Shown here: piece after piece, positions 20,379-28,454 of the stretch
Layout of the letters: each line of letters starts with the position of its first letter
Numbering within the stretch: position 1 is the stretch's first letter
Assembly (NCBI RefSeq): GCF_016598595.1
Contig: NZ_CP066786.1
Location: 1,139,501 to 1,203,500 of the forward strand
From: Martelella lutilitoris
GTDB taxonomy: Bacteria; Pseudomonadota; Alphaproteobacteria; Rhizobiales; Rhizobiaceae
DNA: 64,000 bases
Direction: 5' to 3'
Position numbers and translations under genes: made by a program
The notes under the pieces: generated by a model
The model's input: only the letters and a program-made list of their open reading frames with translations
What the model was told of the DNA's origin: nothing
Databases searched by the model: none

Positions 20379-20560
20379 ATAAGGCCTCCATTTTGCGCCT
20401 TTTTAGCGCGGTCGGCGCGGCAAGGCCAGTGAAAGAAGCTGTGACCGCCGGCGAAGAACCGTTCGGCCATTGCGGCATAAAACATGAGTGGATTAGTCAT
20501 ATTTATACTTTACCTTTTTAATCAGGTTTTATAGGGTTTCACCGTCATCAACGGAACGGC

Positions 20561-20980
20561 ATGGCCGGGAGGGCGAAATTGGCGAAGAAGAACAAGCGTA
20601 AACAGGCGAAAAACCCGCCGAACAGCGGTGTGCAGGACGTGACCCGCGTCGCCGAGGCGCCTGAGGGGCTCAACGGCCGCAGCTTTCTCTATGTCGGCGG
20701 GCGCGACTGTCAGGTCGCCCATTTGCGCGCGGTGGCGGACGATTTCGGCGCCGAACTGATCCATCATGACGGCGGCCTGCGCGAGGCGGTCTCGCGTATC
20801 GACAGGGTGCTGCCCTCGGTCGACTGCGTCTTCTGTCCGATCGACTGTATCAGCCATGATGCCTGCGTGCGCGTCAAGAGCGGCTGCAAGAAATTCAAGA
20901 AGGCCTTCATCCCGTTGCGCAACGGCTCCAAGTCCTCGCTGGAACGCGCGCTGCAGACCATGAGCGAGCGCAATTCATGA
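20561..20980 (+). CDS. DUF2325-family Cys-rich protein
   Basis: A 139-residue protein. After a very basic N-terminus (AKLAKKNKRKQAKN) it has the DUF2325 core: FLYVGGRDCQVAHLRAVADDFGAELIHHDGG, then CVFCPIDCISHDACVRVKSGCKKFKKAFIPL. Five closely spaced cysteines suggest metal or redox binding, and the fold is predicted Rossmann-like. Function is unknown. It lies alone between the SpoIIAA-like gene and a small monooxygenase-like gene. The ATG has GGTTTCACCG upstream and no clear Shine-Dalgarno sequence; a TTG at 20579 (GAGGGCGAAA upstream) is an alternative start. Confidence 0.72.
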   Translation: MAGRAKLAKKNKRKQAKNPPNSGVQDVTRVAEAPEGLNGRSFLYVGGRDCQVAHLRAVADDFGAELIHHDGGLREAVSRIDRVLPSVDCVFCPIDCISHDACVRVKSGCKKFKKAFIPLRNGSKSSLERALQTMSERNS

Positions 20981-21221
20981 TAGGCGGGATGTATGAGGGC
21001 AGGGCGGTCGGCCTGATCGGGCTGCATGCGTGGCCTGGCTGCAGGTGTGCGACGATCGGCGGCATAAGCCTTGCGGTGCCCGGCGAAGCCGCCATTCTCC
21101 CATTCACCCCTCGAGACTCCACAAGACCGCTTTCCGGCGGGAAATGCCGGGCCGAGGTGATTGACCTCGCCTGCCGGCGCAACCATTTCTTATCAGTACG
21201 ACAAACCGCCTGAGGTGCCCC

Positions 21222-21536
21222 ATGTATGTCGCGATGAACCGGTTCAAGATTGCCATTGGATCCGAGGATGAATTCGAAGCCGTATGGAAAGGGCGCGATT
21301 CGCGGCTTTCAGAGCTTCCTGGTTTCATCTCCTTCCATCTTCTCAAGAGCAAGACGTTTGAGGATGAAGGCTACACGCTTTATGCTTCCCATACTCTGTG
21401 GGAGAATGAGGAAGCCTTTACGGCGTGGACGAAGTCCGAGCAGTTCCGCGATGCCCACAAGAACGCGGGCGAACGCAAGGTGAATTATCTGGGCCACCCG
21501 CAATTTGAGGGGTTCAACAGCGTCGAGGGAGCGTGA
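21222..21536 (+). CDS. Antibiotic-biosynthesis-monooxygenase (ABM) domain protein
   Basis: A 104-residue small ferredoxin-like alpha/beta-barrel protein of the ABM family, which includes IsdG-type heme oxygenases and quinol monooxygenases. Visible features are the opening strand MYVAMNRFKI, the LPGFISFHLLKS strand and the YTLYASHTLWENEEAFTAWTKSEQFRDAH helix. Heme-binding Asn/His residues cannot be assigned with confidence, so heme degradation is only one option. The stop is directly followed by the ATG of a VOC-family gene, making a two-gene unit. A short dyad, CGAGGT-GATTG-ACCTCG, lies 53 bases upstream (21153-21169) and could be an operator. Confidence 0.75.
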   Translation: MYVAMNRFKIAIGSEDEFEAVWKGRDSRLSELPGFISFHLLKSKTFEDEGYTLYASHTLWENEEAFTAWTKSEQFRDAHKNAGERKVNYLGHPQFEGFNSVEGA

Positions 21537-21908
21537 ATGGCCGATCCTGCCGACATTGCCGTATTGCCGGTCCTGCCGTCGCTCGATCTCGCCGAGACCA
21601 AGGCGTTCTACACGGAAAAGCTCGGCCTCTCCGAAGTCGTGCACGAGGATGGGACCTATCTCATCCTGAGACGTCCGGGCATGGAGCTGCATTTCTGGCT
21701 GACGGACGACCGCGGACTTTGCGAAAACACCTCGATCTATATCCGCGGCGGCGGGATTGATGCGCTTTACGCCGAGTTCTCGATGCGCGGCATCGTGCAT
21801 GAGCGCGGCTATGAGGTGCGCGAATGGAACATGAAGGAATTCTACGTTTACGATCCGCACGGCAATCTGCTGCGGTTCGGGCGCATTCCGGGCGAGGAAG
21901 CGGAATAG
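21537..21908 (+). CDS. VOC (glyoxalase/bleomycin-resistance-like) protein
   Basis: A 123-residue vicinal-oxygen-chelate fold protein. The pattern VLPSLDLAETKAFYTEKLGL at the N-terminus and EFYVYDPHGNLLRFGR near the C-terminus is that of the bleomycin-resistance-like branch: two beta-alpha-beta-beta-beta units that bind and sequester or convert small molecules as dimers. It begins immediately after the stop of the ABM gene (TGAATG), so the two are co-translated. The substrate is unknown; metal ligands are not all identifiable, so a binding rather than enzymatic role is possible. Confidence 0.8.
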   Translation: MADPADIAVLPVLPSLDLAETKAFYTEKLGLSEVVHEDGTYLILRRPGMELHFWLTDDRGLCENTSIYIRGGGIDALYAEFSMRGIVHERGYEVREWNMKEFYVYDPHGNLLRFGRIPGEEAE

Positions 21909-21910
21909 CT

Positions 21911-22279
21911 TCAGCCCTTGCGCGCGGGCATCAGGGCGGCAAGGGCGACCAGCAGCCAGCTTGCAATCACCGATGTGCCGCCGATGGGGGCGGCCATGGG
22001 GAAGAAGCCGAAACCCAGATAGGCGCGCGCCACGAGGTCTCCGGCAAACATCACCGTCCCGAAAACCATCAGAATACCAGCGGCAAGAGCGGCTGCCGTG
22101 CGCATGCAAAGCAGCGCAAGGCCGATCAGCGCCGGGCCGTTGGCAAGGCAGACGAGGGCTGCGGAAAGCAGCACCGCGCTGTCGCCATGATAGGAGGCTG
22201 CCGCGAGCATGATGCCGGCAGCGCCCGTGAGGCCGGCGAAGAACAGCAATATCCGGGCGGGGAGCGTCAGGACGGTCAT
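21911..22279 (-). CDS. DUF423 family inner-membrane protein
   Basis: A 122-residue hydrophobic protein with four predicted helices. The C-terminal sequence GFFPMAAPIGGTSVIASWLLVALAAL is diagnostic of DUF423 (YwdK/YgdD-like) proteins. Function is unknown in the family. It starts four bases after the stop of the truncated hemoglobin gene on the same strand, so the two probably form an operon. The opposite-strand VOC gene ends two bases away. Confidence 0.82.
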   Translation of the reverse strand: MTVLTLPARILLFFAGLTGAAGIMLAAASYHGDSAVLLSAALVCLANGPALIGLALLCMRTAAALAAGILMVFGTVMFAGDLVARAYLGFGFFPMAAPIGGTSVIASWLLVALAALMPARKG

Positions 22280-22283
22280 GGGC

Positions 22284-22676
22284 TCAGGCCTTGTTCTGCA
22301 TGTGGTAGGCGAGCTTTTCCACCGGCGGCAGGATGATCGCCCTCAGCTTCATGTCGGGCACGGTTTCTTCCAGCGCGCGGCGGAAGCACAAGAGCCACTC
22401 GTCACGCTCTTCCGGCCCGATCGGCGCCGGCATGTGGCGCATCCTCAGCCGGGGGTGGCCGTGTTTTTCCACATAGACCGGCGGTCCGCCGAGATAGCCC
22501 GTCAGATAGTCGCGGAACTTTGCCTCCGAGCCGGAAAGATCCTCGGGGTGGATCGCCCGGCAATGGGCCGCTTCCGGGAGCGTGTCCATCAGTTCATAGA
22601 AGCGGTGCGTCAGGCGCTCGACCGTGTCGGCCCCGCCAATGGCCTCGTAGAGGCTGATCGTTTCCTTTGCGTCCAT
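22284..22676 (-). CDS. Group II truncated hemoglobin
   Basis: A 130-residue 2-on-2 globin, binding heme and oxygen or nitric oxide in the cytoplasm. Group II features are IGGADTVERLTHRFYELMD at the N-terminus, the FRDYLTGYLGGPPVYVEKHGHPRLRMRH segment containing the proximal His, then PIGPEERDEWLLCF with the conserved Trp. Likely roles are oxygen handling or nitrosative-stress defence. It is upstream of and nearly contiguous with the DUF423 gene. The start ATG is preceded by AAGCGATGG-type sequence without a strong Shine-Dalgarno signal. Confidence 0.9.
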   Translation of the reverse strand: MDAKETISLYEAIGGADTVERLTHRFYELMDTLPEAAHCRAIHPEDLSGSEAKFRDYLTGYLGGPPVYVEKHGHPRLRMRHMPAPIGPEERDEWLLCFRRALEETVPDMKLRAIILPPVEKLAYHMQNKA

Positions 22677-22721
22677 CGCTTCATGCCCGGATCGTTGCTT
22701 CGTCTCTCCGATGTAACCATT

Positions 22722-23486
22722 TCAGGCAGGGATGCAATGCAGCGAAACGCCTTTTTCCGTCAGCACCGCGCGCTGCGCCTCGTCCAGTTCGTCGCCGGTC
22801 AGCACGGCCGAGAAGGTCTCGAGACCGGTCAGGAAATGCAGGCCCGGGCGGCCGAATTTGGTATGGTCGGCCAGAAGCACGCGCCGCTCCGCGCCCCTGA
22901 CGATCAGCCGCTTGGTCTGGACCACTTCCGGATCCTGGTGAAAGGCCTCGCCCTCATAGATGGCCGAGGCCGAGATGAAGCCTATATCGGCGCGAAGCCC
23001 GCGCAGCGCGTCCTCGGTCAGGAGGCCGAAAAAGCCGTTGAACTTTCGGCTGTACTGGCCGCCGAGCGCCATCAGCTCGATGCCCGCGACGCCGGCCAGT
23101 TCAGATATCACACTCAGATTGTTAGATATCACAGTCAACGGCAGGCGCTGGGACAGGTGGGCTGCGAGATTGGCCGCGGTCGATGAATCGTCGATCATCA
23201 GCGTCATGCCCGGCTCAATGAATGCGGCGGCGGCCGCCGCGATCCGGGCTTTCTCGCCTGCGGCGATTTTCTGGCGATAGCGGAAATCGGCCTGGAACAT
23301 GGCCGAGGATTGGACGGAAGCGCCGCCGCGCATCTTGCGCAGCTGACCGGACGCTTCCAGCTCATCGAGGTCGCGGTGCACCGTCATCTTGGAAACCCGG
23401 AAGCGCTGGCTCAATTCCTCCACGCTGGCCGTGCCGCGTTCCATCAGCAGCGCCATCATCGCCGCGCGTCTTTCGTCCGCCTTCAA
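22722..23486 (-). CDS. DeoR-family transcriptional regulator
   Basis: A 254-residue repressor-type regulator of sugar metabolism. The N-terminal helix-turn-helix reads TASVEELSQRFRVSKMTVHRDLDELE and the C-terminal sugar-phosphate sensor (phosphosugar-isomerase-like) shows DDSSTAANLAAHL, VISNNLSVISEL, GGQYSRKFNGFFG and LLADHTKFGR. I choose TTG at 23486 because GAGGGAGA lies about six bases upstream; a start 22 codons earlier would add an unlikely hydrophobic extension. It is divergent from the fructose-bisphosphate aldolase gene across a very AT-rich 247-base region, so a sugar phosphate of glycolysis or its transporter neighbours is a reasonable effector. Confidence 0.9.
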   Translation of the reverse strand: MKADERRAAMMALLMERGTASVEELSQRFRVSKMTVHRDLDELEASGQLRKMRGGASVQSSAMFQADFRYRQKIAAGEKARIAAAAAAFIEPGMTLMIDDSSTAANLAAHLSQRLPLTVISNNLSVISELAGVAGIELMALGGQYSRKFNGFFGLLTEDALRGLRADIGFISASAIYEGEAFHQDPEVVQTKRLIVRGAERRVLLADHTKFGRPGLHFLTGLETFSAVLTGDELDEAQRAVLTEKGVSLHCIPA

Positions 23487-23518
23487 GGCATTCTCCCTCG
23501 CCGTATGTGTCCGAATAA

Positions 23519-23533
23519 TTGATATAACATCAA
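23519..23533. promoter_or_regulatory. Small dyad in the deoR-fba divergent region
   Basis: TTGAT-ATAAC-ATCAA, perfect 5-base arms, 33 bases upstream of the DeoR-type start in an AT-rich stretch. Possible repressor site; based on symmetry and position only. Confidence 0.35.
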
Positions 23534-23733
23534 GATGGGTGGTATATATCACATATAGAAACGATTAAAATAACAAATATAATGATATTTATAAAATAAT
23601 CTTGTGATTTCGCATTCCCGCATTATCATTGACTCACAATAAGGCCATGCGCCGATGGCGCGGCTTGACGCTTGGCAATCACATTCAAGCCTGCGTCGGC
23701 TATGGCGTTGGTCAGGCAACAGGAGAATTTGTT

Positions 23734-24798
23734 ATGGCCCGGGTTACCTTGAGACAATTGCTCGATCATGCCGCCGAACACGGCTATGGCGTGCCCGCCT
23801 ATAATATCAACAATATGGAGCAGGGGCTGGCGATCATGGCGGCCGCCCAGAAGACGTCCTCGCCGGTGATCATTCAGGCAAGCCGCGGCGCGCGCGCCTA
23901 CGCCAACGACCTGATCCTGGCGAAGTTGATTGACGGGCTGGCCGAACTCTACCCCGACATTCCGCTCGTCATGCATCTCGACCACGGCAATTCCGAACCG
24001 ACCTGCATGACGGCGATCCAGTATGGCTTCACCTCGGTGATGATGGACGGATCGCTGAAGGCCGACGGCAAGACCCCGGCCGACTACGACTACAATGCCG
24101 GCGTGACGAGACGCGTCTGCGACTTCTCGCACTGGGCCGGCGTGTCGGTGGAAGGCGAGATCGGCGTTCTCGGTTCGCTGGAAACGGGCGAGGGCGAGAA
24201 GGAAGACGGCCACGGCTTCGAGGGCAAGCTTGGCCATGACCAGCTTCTGACCGATCCTGACCAGGCCGTCCAGTTCGTCAAGGATACGCAGGTCGATGCG
24301 CTTGCCGTTGCCATGGGCACCAGCCATGGCGCCTACAAGTTCACCCGAAAGCCCGATGGCGAGGTTCTGGCGATGAACGTGATCGAGGAGATCCACCGCC
24401 GCCTGCCGGATACGCACCTCGTCATGCACGGCTCGTCCTCCGTGCCGGAAGAACTGCAGGAAATCATCAACAAATATGGCGGCGAGATGAAGCCGACCTG
24501 GGGCGTGCCGGTGGAGGAGATCCAGCGCGGCATCAAGCACGGGGTGCGCAAGGTCAATATCGACACCGACAACCGCATGGCCATGACCGGCGCGATCCGC
24601 AAGGTCTTTGCCGAAAACCCGTCGGAGTTCGACCCGCGCAAATATCTCAAACCCGCCATGGAAGCGATGACCAAGCTCTGCATCGAGCGCTTCGAGGCCT
24701 TCGGCACGGCCGGTCACGCCGAAAAGATCAAGCCGATCCCGCTGTCGGACATGGCCAAGCGCTATGCCGACGGTTCGCTGGCGCCGAAGATCGGCTGA
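23734..24798 (+). CDS. fba: Fructose-bisphosphate aldolase, class II
   Basis: Zinc-dependent aldolase cleaving fructose 1,6-bisphosphate (also used on sedoheptulose 1,7-bisphosphate) in glycolysis and pentose interconversion. 354 residues, close to the Calvin-cycle subtype. Visible are [12 protein letters not shown], the HLDHGNSEP metal-binding segment, VEGEIGVLG, the MGTSHGAYK loop, [10 protein letters not shown] and [15 protein letters not shown]. The ATG at 23734 has AGGAG eight bases upstream; similarity starts there, so a longer in-frame extension is not used. It is divergent from the DeoR gene and convergent with a sugar ABC transporter. Confidence 0.94.
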   Translation: MARVTLRQLLDHAAEHGYGVPAYNINNMEQGLAIMAAAQKTSSPVIIQASRGARAYANDLILAKLIDGLAELYPDIPLVMHLDHGNSEPTCMTAIQYGFTSVMMDGSLKADGKTPADYDYNAGVTRRVCDFSHWAGVSVEGEIGVLGSLETGEGEKEDGHGFEGKLGHDQLLTDPDQAVQFVKDTQVDALAVAMGTSHGAYKFTRKPDGEVLAMNVIEEIHRRLPDTHLVMHGSSSVPEELQEIINKYGGEMKPTWGVPVEEIQRGIKHGVRKVNIDTDNRMAMTGAIRKVFAENPSEFDPRKYLKPAMEAMTKLCIERFEAFGTAGHAEKIKPIPLSDMAKRYADGSLAPKIG

Positions 24799-24820
24799 TC
24801 AGAGGTCGAAGAATGCCAAC

Positions 24821-24847
24821 AAGCCGCTGCCTTTGGCGGCGGTTTCA
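24821..24847 (+). terminator. Weak terminator-like hairpin after fba
   Basis: AAGCCGCTGCC/GGCGGCGGTTT with a TTT loop and two G-U pairs, 22 bases after the fba stop, followed by only a short T-run. Likely the transcript end. Confidence 0.5.
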
Positions 24848-24881
24848 GTGTGTTGACGAACCTTCCACCGATACGGACGTC

Positions 24882-25026
24882 ATCCTCGGGCTTGTCCCGA
24901 GGATCTAACCAACCCTCCTTACGAGCGGAGCGGATGGTTGATGACATTCTGTTTTCAAAACGCATTTTGATCGCATGCGCCTGTCGCGCTGAAACGTGCT
25001 TAGATGCTCGGGACAAGCCCGAGCAT
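24882..25026. repeat. Pair of inverted REP-like palindromes
   Basis: This 325-base gap between fba and the sugar permease gene holds no gene. It contains ATCCTCGGG-CTTGT-CCCGAGGAT (24882-24904) and, in inverted orientation about 100 bases on, ATGCTCGGG-ACAAG-CCCGAGCAT (25004-25026). The same core occurs again at 58160-58297, so it is a dispersed repeat family, of the kind common in rhizobial intergenic DNA. Confidence 0.8.
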
Positions 25027-25123
25027 GACGGCAATGCGGGGAGTTGGGATTGTCGCCAGTCTGACGCCGCCGCCCGTCACGACGGTCTGTCGTCTCCAAG
25101 CCCAGGCATGGCAAGACTTGCCC

Positions 25124-25942
25124 TCAGTGGATCCCCTTGGTCAGCCCCTGCACAAAATAGCGGTTCAGAAACAGAATCACGATCACGATCGGGATGGTGG
25201 AGAAGTGCGCCAGCGCGCCGAGCGTGCCCCAGGTGATGTCCTTGGTGCCGTAGGCGGACAGAAGCGCGACCGAGAGCGGCTTTGATTCCAGCCGGGTCAG
25301 GAACATCGGGTAGAGGAAATCATTCCAGGAAAACATCAGGCAGAACAGCACGCAGGCGATGATGCCGGCGCGAACGGCGGGCAGCGCCACCTTGAAGAAG
25401 GCGCCGAACTGGCTGCAGCCATCAGTCAGCGCGGCTTCCTCCAGCTCCGGCGGCAGGCCTCGAAAATAGGAAAACATCAGCCAGGTGACGAAGGCGGAGT
25501 TGAGCATGGAGTTGATCAGCACCACCGACATCCAGCTTCCGAGCAGGCCGATATCGCGCATCATCAGATAAAACGGAATGAGGGCCGCGACCGAGGGGAT
25601 CATCCGGATCGCCATCAGGAAATAGGCAATGCCCATGGCATAGCGGCTTTTCGAGCGCGCCAGCGCATAGCCCGCCGGCACGCCGAGCGCCAGCGACAGG
25701 ATCACCGAACCGGCGGCGATCAGCACGCTTGAACGCAAGAGGCTCCAGACATCGAACAGCCGGAAGATTGTCCGGAACTGATCGAGCGTCGGCGAGAAGC
25801 CGAAGGTCGGCGGGATCGAGAAGATCGCGCTGGAGGGCTTGTAGGCCGTGGTTGCAAGCCACAGGAAGGGAGCCAGAAAGAATACCAGCATGATGACGAG
25901 AAAGGCGCGGCGACCCGCCTGAAACCAGTATTTTGCCGTCAT
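25124..25942 (-). CDS. Sugar ABC transporter permease (MalG type)
   Basis: A 272-residue inner-membrane permease with six predicted helices. The carbohydrate-type EAA loop reads LPPELEEAALTDGCSQFGAFFKVALPAVR, the site that contacts the ATPase. Opening sequence FLVIMLVFFLAPFLWLATTAYKP is typical of MalG-like subunits. It overlaps the upstream MalF-type gene by four bases. No ATP-binding gene lies in this cluster, so a shared ATPase from elsewhere is needed. The cluster order is binding protein, MalF-type, MalG-type. Confidence 0.92.
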   Translation of the reverse strand: MTAKYWFQAGRRAFLVIMLVFFLAPFLWLATTAYKPSSAIFSIPPTFGFSPTLDQFRTIFRLFDVWSLLRSSVLIAAGSVILSLALGVPAGYALARSKSRYAMGIAYFLMAIRMIPSVAALIPFYLMMRDIGLLGSWMSVVLINSMLNSAFVTWLMFSYFRGLPPELEEAALTDGCSQFGAFFKVALPAVRAGIIACVLFCLMFSWNDFLYPMFLTRLESKPLSVALLSAYGTKDITWGTLGALAHFSTIPIVIVILFLNRYFVQGLTKGIH

Positions 25943-26910
25943 TTTCCGTTCGCCTTCCTGTCCGCGTGGCGGATCATCATCACGAAAGCCGCTGCGATGA
26001 CAGCGATGATCAAGAGGGTGAGGTTGGCGATCGCCGAGGCGCGGCCGATGTTGAAGAATTCAAGCCCCTGCTTCACAGCGTGCAGCATCAGCGTGTTGGT
26101 GGCATTGCCCGGCCCGCCGCCGGTTGCCACATAGACCGTGTCGAACACCCGGAAGGCATCGACGGTCCGCAAGATCAGCGCCAGCAGCACGGCCGGCAGC
26201 ATCAGCGGGATGACGATGATCCTGAGCTTCTGCGCGCCCGTGGCGCCGTCAACGGAGGCGGCCTCGAGGATGTCGGACGGCAGGGCCTTCAGGCCTGCGA
26301 GCAGGATCAGCGCTACAAGCGGTGTCCATTCCCACACATCGATGAAGATCAGTGTCGCAAGCGCGGCATGCTGGTCGGCGAGCAGCCCGCGCGGGTCCGT
26401 CAGGCCCCATTCGGCAAGAAAATAGCCGATCATGCCGTAATCGGCGGCGAGCAGGCCCTTGAAAATCAGGCCGACAACCAGCGGCGTGATGGTGACGGGT
26501 ATCAGGATCAGCGCCAGCGCGAGCCGGTTGAACCGGTCATCGCGCCAGAGCGCCAGCGCCAGCAGGAAGCCGAGCAGGAGTTCGAAGAACACCGCGCCGA
26601 GGGTGAAGATCGCGGTGTTGATCAGCGCCTGCCGGCTTACCGGATCGGTGATGATCTCGACATAATTGTCGAGACCGGCGAATTTCGTCCGCTGCGGGCG
26701 GATCAGATTGTAGTCGTAAAGGCTGTACCAGATGCCCTGCGCCAGCGGCCAGATGCCGACCACAAGCACATAGGCGACCACGGGAACGGCCATGATGACG
26801 AGAAACAGCTTTCGCCGCGCGGCAAAGGGCATGCCCTTGGGTTCGACCAGTTCGATGCCCGGATGATCTGCGATCGCACTCACGCGCGTAACCTCGGTTT
26901 TGCTATCCAT
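25939..26910 (-). CDS. Sugar ABC transporter permease (MalF type)
   Basis: A 323-residue inner-membrane permease with about six helices following a hydrophilic N-terminal arm of about 30 residues. The EAA loop is visible as LPSDILEAASVDGATGAQKLRIIVIPLMLPA. VVGIWPLAQGIWYSLYDYNL is typical of the MalF-like N-terminal region. It lies 56 bases downstream of the binding-protein gene and overlaps the second permease gene, so the three form one transcript. Substrate is unknown beyond a sugar or sugar alcohol. Confidence 0.92.
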   Translation of the reverse strand: MDSKTEVTRVSAIADHPGIELVEPKGMPFAARRKLFLVIMAVPVVAYVLVVGIWPLAQGIWYSLYDYNLIRPQRTKFAGLDNYVEIITDPVSRQALINTAIFTLGAVFFELLLGFLLALALWRDDRFNRLALALILIPVTITPLVVGLIFKGLLAADYGMIGYFLAEWGLTDPRGLLADQHAALATLIFIDVWEWTPLVALILLAGLKALPSDILEAASVDGATGAQKLRIIVIPLMLPAVLLALILRTVDAFRVFDTVYVATGGGPGNATNTLMLHAVKQGLEFFNIGRASAIANLTLLIIAVIAAAFVMMIRHADRKANGK

Positions 26911-26966
26911 GCGAGAGCCGGACCGCCCGGACGCTGACGGGCGGTCCGCTGATGCAAGCGCTGTTC

Positions 26967-28247
26967 TCAGAACAGCTCTTCGGCCTGCGCCTGTGCGGCG
27001 TCGAGCGCTTCCTTCGGATCGGCATCGCCGACCAGCACGGAATTGACCGCCGTGCCGAGGAAATCCTGGATCTGCGGATATTCCGGAATGCGCGGACGGT
27101 AATCATAATTGCCGTTCTCGAAAGTTTCGGCAAGCACCGGCAGGAACGGGAATTTTTCCAACAGGTCGGGATCAGTCATCTCGCTCTTGCGCAGGAAGCT
27201 GCCGGCGCCCATGAGATTGAATTCCTTGTGGATTTCAGGGCTTGTCAGCCATTTGATGAAGGCCCAGGCGGCCTCCTGTTCTTCCGGGGAAACGTCGGCA
27301 TTGATCGCCATGCCCCAGCCGCCAATGCCGTAGCTTGGCGCCATGTCGCCCGAATGCGGCGCGGTGGTGATGGCGACATCGTCAACGACCTTGGAAATCT
27401 CCGGATTGTAATAGCCGGGCGCGCCGACAGACCATGTCTGCATCAGCGCCGCGACGCCCTGGCGGAAGCTTTCCTCGCGGCCGCCCCAGTCATAGCCGGC
27501 AGCGCCGGGCGGCGCCGCCTTGCGGAACAGATCGCGATAGACCTTGAGGCTTTCCACATTGGCATCGGAATTGAGCGTCGGCATGCCGTCCCCGCCCATG
27601 ATCGCGCCGCCCATTTCGCTGTTATACTGCATCCAGTCCTGGGCGCTGGCCGGGCCCTTCTGGCCGTTGGCAACGAAGCCGTAGAGGCCGGCATCCGGGT
27701 CGGTCAGCTTTTCGGCGGCGGCGACGAATTCTTCCATGGTCGTCGGCGCTTCAAGGCCGGCCTCATCCAGGCGGGTCTTGTTATAGGCCAGCACATTGGC
27801 ATAACCGGCGAAGGGGAAGGCGACCTGCTGGCCTTCGTAATTGCCGAGACCCATCATCAGGTTGGGATAGATATCATCGACATCGATCTCCTCGGCATCG
27901 CGTTCGATCAGGTCGGAAAGTTCGACCGAATAGCCGTTTTCGGCATATTCTCCGGCCCAGACGATGTCCATGGTGACGAGGTCGTAGCCTTCGGTATCGC
28001 CGATATAATCGGCGGTGGTCTTGGTCAGAAGCGAGCCGTAGTCGAGAATGTCGACCTTGACGGTGGCGCCGGTCTCTTCCTCGAATTTCGGCGCCAGTTC
28101 GGCGATCACCGGCGCGAACTGGTCGTTCTGCGAGGCGATGGTGAGCGTGATGCCCGAAAAGGGCTTGTCCTGCGCAAGGGCGGTGGACCCCATCAGGCAG
28201 GCGAGAAGCCCCGCTGTCGCAAGCTTTGCGGCGTCTGCGTTTTTCAT
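26967..28247 (-). CDS. Sugar ABC transporter substrate-binding protein
   Basis: A 426-residue periplasmic binding protein of the family 1 carbohydrate group. The signal peptide is MKNADAAKLATAGLLACLMG, ending near TALAQ. The mature protein has ITLTIASQNDQFAPVIAELAPKFEEETG, ATVKVDILDYGSL and the aromatic-rich VAFPFAGYANVLAYNKTRLDEAG region that commonly forms the sugar site. ATG at 28247 is preceded by AAAGGGGAAC; an eight-residue longer form has no ribosome-binding site. First gene of a three-gene operon reading leftward. Confidence 0.92.
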   Translation of the reverse strand: MKNADAAKLATAGLLACLMGSTALAQDKPFSGITLTIASQNDQFAPVIAELAPKFEEETGATVKVDILDYGSLLTKTTADYIGDTEGYDLVTMDIVWAGEYAENGYSVELSDLIERDAEEIDVDDIYPNLMMGLGNYEGQQVAFPFAGYANVLAYNKTRLDEAGLEAPTTMEEFVAAAEKLTDPDAGLYGFVANGQKGPASAQDWMQYNSEMGGAIMGGDGMPTLNSDANVESLKVYRDLFRKAAPPGAAGYDWGGREESFRQGVAALMQTWSVGAPGYYNPEISKVVDDVAITTAPHSGDMAPSYGIGGWGMAINADVSPEEQEAAWAFIKWLTSPEIHKEFNLMGAGSFLRKSEMTDPDLLEKFPFLPVLAETFENGNYDYRPRIPEYPQIQDFLGTAVNSVLVGDADPKEALDAAQAQAEELF

Positions 28248-28329
28248 ATTGTTCCCCTTTGTGTCATGCATCTGTTGTTGGAATGAATGTCATGATCGAT
28301 AAACACTATACATCAAACAAAAACGCACT

Positions 28330-28345
28330 CAAGCGCACTTGACAA
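28330..28345. promoter_or_regulatory. Dyad overlapping a TTGACA box between two divergent operons
   Basis: TCAAG-CGCA-CTTGA (28330-28343) overlaps TTGACA at 28340-28345 in an A-rich 207-base region between the sugar transporter and the FAD oxidoreductase operons. A matching -10 is not clear, so this is a tentative promoter/operator. Confidence 0.35.
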
Positions 28346-28454
28346 AAAAAGAATTCAAGTAAAAAATCACAAAAAAGAACATTATCGCCCAAAAATCAGA
28401 CAAATCCGGCCTGTTTTGCCTGAAAATTGAGCAAACGCCTGATCGGGAACCAGA

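Noticed and set aside
20977..21213. 78-codon frame after the DUF2325 gene
   Set aside because: No ribosome-binding site beyond the overlap, no recognised family and composition like intergenic DNA; the region is more likely a promoter for the ABM gene.
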